A stretch of 9,593 nt of DNA from Clostridiales bacterium (lineage in GTDB: Bacteria; Bacillota_A; Clostridia; Oscillospirales; Oscillospiraceae). This document shows, one piece after another, positions 7,106-9,593 of this stretch. The stretch lies in contig JALFGI010000162.1 in assembly GCA_022777455.1 (NCBI GenBank), positions 1 through 9,593 on the forward strand, in the 5' to 3' direction. A program made the translations under genes and the position numbers. The notes under the pieces were generated by a model, which was not told the DNA's origin, searched no databases, and worked only from the letters and a program-made list of their open reading frames with translations. Each line of letters opens with the position of its first letter. The first letter of the stretch is position 1.

Positions 7106-7387
7106 ATGAGAGAGAAAACAATCGAGCGTAAATTAACGCTGATGGTAAAAAAGCGTGGCGGCATCTGTCCGAAGTTCGTATCTCCTGGATATGATGGGAT
7201 GCCCGACCGAATTGTTCTTCTGCCTGGTTGCCATTTTGCCTTTGTGGAAGTAAAGGCTCCGGGTGAAAACCCCCGCCCACTCCAGCTTTCACGGCACAAA
7301 TTACTACGCAGACTCGGTTTCCCGGTTTATGTCCTGGATGCTGAAGAACAGATTGGAGGTATCCTTGATGAGATACAAACCTCATGA
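7106..7387 (+). CDS. Stand-alone VRR-NUC domain nuclease
   Basis: This 93-residue protein is a complete minimal VRR-NUC domain of the PD-(D/E)XK fold. Key residues are E7 in the first helix (TIERKL), P33/D34 in DGMPDRIVLL, E48 and K50 in FVEVKAPGE, and Q60 in RPLQLSRH. The family includes the nuclease part of FAN1 and many small phage enzymes, some of which cut branched DNA such as Holliday junctions. The exact substrate here is unknown. AGGAG at 7093-7097 precedes the ATG by eight bases. The end overlaps the SNF2 helicase gene by 20 bases, so the two are probably produced together and may act as a nuclease-helicase pair on branched or stalled replication DNA. The length is normal for the phage stand-alone form. 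Confidence 0.93.
   Translation: MREKTIERKLTLMVKKRGGICPKFVSPGYDGMPDRIVLLPGCHFAFVEVKAPGENPRPLQLSRHKLLRRLGFPVYVLDAEEQIGGILDEIQTS
7355..7359 (+). promoter_or_regulatory. Ribosome binding site that fixes the SNF2 start at ATG 7368
   Basis: GGAGG lies eight bases before ATG 7368. The protein from this ATG begins MRYKPHDYQAYA, the normal Q-motif start of phage SNF2 helicases. The frame is open back to 7263, but the 35 extra residues come from VRR-NUC sequence in another frame and have no conserved motif. Confidence 0.8.
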
Positions 7388-8732
7388 CTACCAGGCTTAT
7401 GCCATCGACTACATTGAAACCCACCCCATCGCTACCGTCTTTCTGGATATGGGTCTCGGCAAAACGAGCATCACCCTTACCGCAATCAATGATCTGCTGT
7501 TTGACAGCTTCGAGATTCACCGGGTTCTGGTAATCGCGCCGCTGCGTGTGGCACGGGACACATGGACGGCTGAAGTGGATAAGTGGGATCACCTTCAGAA
7601 CCTCATCTGCTCCGTGGCTGTCGGCACAGAGGTGGAACGCAAAGCTGCCCTGATGCGATCCGCTGATATTTACATCATCAACAGAGAAAATGTCCAGTGG
7701 CTTGTGGAGGACAGCGGCATCCCGTTCACCTTCGATATGATCGTGATTGACGAACTGTCCTCCTTCAAGAACCACAACACAAAGCGGTTCAAATCCATGC
7801 TGAAGGTCAGACCCAAGGTCAGCCGAATCATTGGGCTGACCGGCACTCCCGCTTCCAACGGTCTGATGGATCTGTGGGCAGAGTTCCGCATTCTGGACAT
7901 GGGACAGCGTCTGGGGCGGTTCATCACCAAATACCGCACCGACTACTTTATGCCGGATAAGCGGAACGGTCAGATCATCTACTCCTACAAACCGCTGCCG
8001 AATGCGGAGGACGCCATCTACAGGCAGATTTCGGACATCACCATCTCCATGAAGTCCACCGACCATTTGCAGATGCCGGAACTGATCAGCAGTGAGTACA
8101 CGGTTCAGCTTTCCGATGAGGAAAAGCAGAAATATTCCGACCTGAAGCATGAGCTGGTTCTATCCCTGGGGGATACCGAAATCACCGCCGCCAACGCAGC
8201 ATCCCTCTCCAGCAAGCTGAGTCAGATGGCAAACGGTGCTGTCTACGATGATGGCGGCGAGGTCATCCGTATCCATGACCGCAAATTGGACGCGCTGGAG
8301 GACATCATCGAAGCGGCAAACGGTAAACCGGTACTGGTGGCCTACTGGTTCAAGCATGACCTGACCCGCATTTCGGAACGGCTGAAAAAACTGCATATTC
8401 CGTTCTCCCGTCTGGATGACTCCACCAGCATCCGCAGATGGAATAACGGTAAAATCCCGGTGGCGCTGATCCACCCCGCATCGGCAGGACATGGACTCAA
8501 CCTTCAATCCGGCGGCTCCACGCTGGTGTGGTTCGGCCTTACCTGGAGTCTAGAACTCTACCAACAGACTGTGGCCCGTCTCTGGCGGCAGGGTCAGACC
8601 TCCGAAACCGTAGTGGTGCAGCACATCGTCACAAAGGGTACCATTGACAACCGCATCATGAAAGCCCTCTCCCAGAAGGAGCATACCCAAACGGCACTGA
8701 TCGATGCCGTAAAAGCGGACTTGAAAATCTGA
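7368..8732 (+). CDS. Phage SNF2-family (SF2) DNA helicase/translocase
   Basis: This 454-residue ATPase has all core SF2/SNF2 motifs and no added domain. They are the Q motif with HDYQAYA (6-12), Walker A DMGLGKT (27-33, K32), motif Ia-like VIAPLRVARDTW (55-66), Walker B VIDELSS (126-132, DEL rather than DEAH), motif III LTGTPASN (158-165), motif V HPASAGHGLNLQ (369-380) and motif VI QQTVARLWRQGQ (399-410, R404/R407). Such compact phage SNF2 proteins are thought to move along duplex DNA and remodel forks or recombination intermediates; the precise substrate is not known. The gene overlaps the VRR-NUC gene by 20 bases, indicating coupled translation. It is followed by a 67-base gap with two direct repeats. 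It could instead act in repackaging or displacing proteins from phage DNA. Confidence 0.95.
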   Translation: MRYKPHDYQAYAIDYIETHPIATVFLDMGLGKTSITLTAINDLLFDSFEIHRVLVIAPLRVARDTWTAEVDKWDHLQNLICSVAVGTEVERKAALMRSADIYIINRENVQWLVEDSGIPFTFDMIVIDELSSFKNHNTKRFKSMLKVRPKVSRIIGLTGTPASNGLMDLWAEFRILDMGQRLGRFITKYRTDYFMPDKRNGQIIYSYKPLPNAEDAIYRQISDITISMKSTDHLQMPELISSEYTVQLSDEEKQKYSDLKHELVLSLGDTEITAANAASLSSKLSQMANGAVYDDGGEVIRIHDRKLDALEDIIEAANGKPVLVAYWFKHDLTRISERLKKLHIPFSRLDDSTSIRRWNNGKIPVALIHPASAGHGLNLQSGGSTLVWFGLTWSLELYQQTVARLWRQGQTSETVVVQHIVTKGTIDNRIMKALSQKEHTQTALIDAVKADLKI

Positions 8733-8777
8733 GACAATCTTCGCCAACATATGACAATCCGTGCCAATCCGAGGATT
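8733..8777. repeat. Two 15-base direct repeats at 20-bp spacing plus a short inverted repeat
   Basis: Directly after the SNF2 stop, GACAATCnnnGCCAA occurs at 8733-8747 and again at 8753-8767, 20 bp apart, about two helical turns. Next to the second copy, AATCC (8766-8770) and GGATT (8773-8777) form a small dyad. This occupies most of the gap before the next gene. It could be a protein-binding site or the trace of a local duplication; no function can be shown. Confidence 0.5.
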
Positions 8778-8799
8778 ACAAAATATCGGAGGTACGAAT

Positions 8800-9030
8800 A
8801 TGGAACCTTATCAGGCATTAGCCAACGCCATTGTAGAACTGGCCGTAAAAGATTACCGAACCGCCCTGAAATACCACTACCGCCACCCGGGTAAGAAAGA
8901 ATACGCTGACGCGGTGGACAGCCTGGAGCAGTTCTTCCGTTCCGGCTGGTACGGGATGCTGACCGACCTCGACGGCGAATATCTCATGACCGCCGTCCGC
9001 CGCATGGTGCGCGAGGAGGTGGCGGCATGA
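8800..9030 (+). CDS. Small helical phage protein (function unknown)
   Basis: This 76-residue protein starts MEPYQALANAIV and is mostly helical, with a basic middle (YRTALKYHYRHPGKK, 19-33) and a conserved-looking C-terminal stretch FFRSGWYGMLTDLDGEYLM (45-63). I recognise this type of protein just before DUF1492 genes in prophages of gut Clostridia, but know of no tested function. ATG 8800 is chosen because CGGAGG at 8787-8792 lies seven bases upstream. An earlier in-frame start at 8761 would place 13 unrelated residues over that site and over the repeat region. The stop overlaps the next start as ATGA, so it is coupled to the DUF1492-like gene, and a helper role in late-gene control is possible but only inferred from context. 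It has no membrane segment. Confidence 0.8.
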   Translation: MEPYQALANAIVELAVKDYRTALKYHYRHPGKKEYADAVDSLEQFFRSGWYGMLTDLDGEYLMTAVRRMVREEVAA

Positions 9031-9467
9031 ACGCAAAGGATTTTCTGAATCAGGCCTATCTTCTGGATCAGCAGATCAAAAGCAAATCCGAACAGATACA
9101 GTCGCTGAACGAACTCGCCACCAGCTGTACGGCCACCATGACCGGAATGCCCCATAACCCCAATCGCGGCACTTCCCGGATGGCGGATGCCGTCTGCAAG
9201 ATCATCGACCTGCAGAACGAGATCGCATCGGATATGGATCGTCTGGTTCAGATTAAAAAGGACATCGTGGATGTGATAGGCAAGGTCGAGGATGTGGAAC
9301 TGCGCATCCTGCTGGAACAGCGATATCTGTGCGGTGCGACATGGGAAGAGATCACCATGAATCTTTACCATAACCGCCGCTGGATCTTCCGACTGCACGA
9401 TAAAGCCCTGGACGCAGTGCAGAAGATCCTTGACGGCAGTGAAAGAAGCCACGAAAAGCCACTATAA
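9027..9467 (+). CDS. DUF1492-like phage regulator with sigma-region-4-like C-terminus
   Basis: This 146-residue protein resembles DUF1492 and the ArpU/RinA-type late regulators of Firmicutes phages. The N-terminal part (about 1-40) is helical with LLDQQIKSKSEQIQSL, followed by the family's GMPHNPNRGTSRMAD segment (40-54) and a long helix (about 55-85). The C-terminal part (about 90-135) has RILLEQRYLCGATWEEIT and NRRWIFRLHDKALDAV, the layout of a sigma-70 region 4 helix-turn-helix (a 'yLcg.tweeIa' helix pair, then a recognition helix). It probably binds a promoter and activates the packaging and structural genes that begin downstream. The start overlaps the preceding stop by four bases, with GAGGAGG at 9014-9019 close by. 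Direct proof of DNA binding is absent; the role follows from family and position. Confidence 0.87.
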   Translation: MNAKDFLNQAYLLDQQIKSKSEQIQSLNELATSCTATMTGMPHNPNRGTSRMADAVCKIIDLQNEIASDMDRLVQIKKDIVDVIGKVEDVELRILLEQRYLCGATWEEITMNLYHNRRWIFRLHDKALDAVQKILDGSERSHEKPL

Positions 9468-9499
9468 TGCACATCCGCTTTATGATATCATTATAATGC
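9463..9499 (+). promoter_or_regulatory. Two TATAATGC elements, candidate late promoter region
   Basis: TATAATGC occurs at 9463-9470, overlapping the DUF1492 stop codon, and again at 9492-9499, 29 bp apart. Each contains a perfect -10 hexamer (TATAAT). Between them, ATGATATCAT (9482-9491) is an exact 10-bp palindrome. I see no good -35 hexamer at 16-18 bp from either, which fits an activator-dependent promoter or chance in an AT-rich gap. Its place before the late region makes it a candidate target of the DUF1492-like protein. Confidence 0.4.
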
Positions 9500-9514
9500 G
9501 AAGAAAATGCAGAG

Positions 9515-9545
9515 AGCCTCATGGGAGCAATCCCGTGGGGCTTTT
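9515..9545 (+). terminator. Intrinsic terminator with GCAA tetraloop
   Basis: Positions 9515-9526 pair with 9531-9542 as a 12-bp stem with two G-U pairs, closed by the tetraloop GCAA (9527-9530). TTTT (9542-9545) and CT follow. This is a typical intrinsic terminator and should end the early transcript 48 bases after the DUF1492 stop. It also lies right after the TATAATGC elements, so a transcript started there would meet it almost at once. Confidence 0.85.
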
Positions 9546-9570
9546 CTCATGCCCGGATGGAGGTGAACAG

Positions 9571-9593
9571 ATGCCAAGAAAACCAAAGCGCCC
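9571..9593 (+). CDS. Start of a gene cut by the window edge, probably phage HNH endonuclease
   Basis: Only the first seven full codons and part of the eighth are present (MPRKPKR, then a proline-type CC). GGAGGTGA at 9559-9566 precedes the ATG by four to five bases, a strong ribosome binding site. The basic N-terminus matches, from memory, that of many Clostridia phage HNH endonucleases, which begin this way before a Cys/His zinc site and sit just before the terminase genes. Position after a DUF1492-like regulator and a terminator supports this. The family cannot be confirmed from so few residues. Confidence 0.5.

Noticed and set aside
7104..8150. A 348-codon minus-strand open frame opposite VRR-NUC and SNF2
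   Set aside because: It is a shadow of two well-supported + strand genes, with no domain signature and no fit to the operon.
7106..8732. VRR-NUC plus SNF2 as a stand-alone anti-phage defence system
   Set aside because: The genes sit within a continuous phage replication operon with matching spacing and binding sites. Nothing marks them as a separate defence island.
1..9593. CRISPR array, tRNA, rRNA, insertion sequence or attachment site
   Set aside because: No regularly spaced repeats, no tRNA-like cloverleaf, no transposase or integrase and no terminal duplication were found. The inter-gene gaps are too short for most of these.

Overview
The window is a densely packed, single-strand DNA replication module of a tailed phage or prophage. 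Every credible gene lies on the + strand. Almost every start has a strong AGGAGG-type Shine-Dalgarno sequence, coding GC is high (visibly above 50%), and gene order matches temperate phages of gut Clostridia (Oscillospiraceae/Faecalibacterium-like hosts). The host assignment is inferred from style and gene content, not from a host marker.

Layout: (1) 16-336, small helical protein of an unassigned phage family. (2) 326-1455, DUF2800, a Cas4/RecB-like nuclease interrupted by an apparent one-base deletion near 857-861. (3) 1457-2032, DUF2815, a presumed single-stranded DNA-binding protein with an acidic tail. (4) 2053-2241, small single-pass membrane protein. (5) A strong GNRA-capped hairpin at 2250-2287. 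(6) 2307-4247, family A DNA polymerase with a 3'-5' exonuclease domain. (7) 4261-4686, DUF4406/DUF7768-like protein of the deoxyribosyltransferase-like fold. (8) 4683-6962, primase-helicase (AEP primase, PriCT, D5_N, SF3 helicase). (9) An AT-rich gap at 6963-7105 holding a 109-bp interrupted palindrome with AGGTC repeats, the best origin or control-site candidate here. (10) 7106-7387, stand-alone VRR-NUC nuclease, overlapping (11) 7368-8732, SNF2-family helicase. (12) 8800-9030, small helical phage protein. (13) 9027-9467, DUF1492-like protein with a sigma-region-4-like C-terminus. (14) A 9461-9550 segment with two TATAATGC elements and an intrinsic terminator. (15) 9571-9593, the first eight codons of a gene whose N-terminus resembles phage HNH endonucleases, probably the start of the packaging/late region.

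Together the genes supply primer synthesis and duplex unwinding (primase-helicase), strand coating (DUF2815), chain elongation with proofreading (polymerase), and DNA end or branch processing (DUF2800, VRR-NUC, SNF2). The DUF1492 protein at the end is placed to switch on the downstream late genes. Stop/start overlaps and short gaps suggest a single early transcript broken by the 7-kb palindrome region and ended at about 9545. The gene families are known. The less ordinary signals are the palindrome, the hairpin before the polymerase, similar acidic C-terminal tips on separate replication proteins, and the frameshift in the nuclease.
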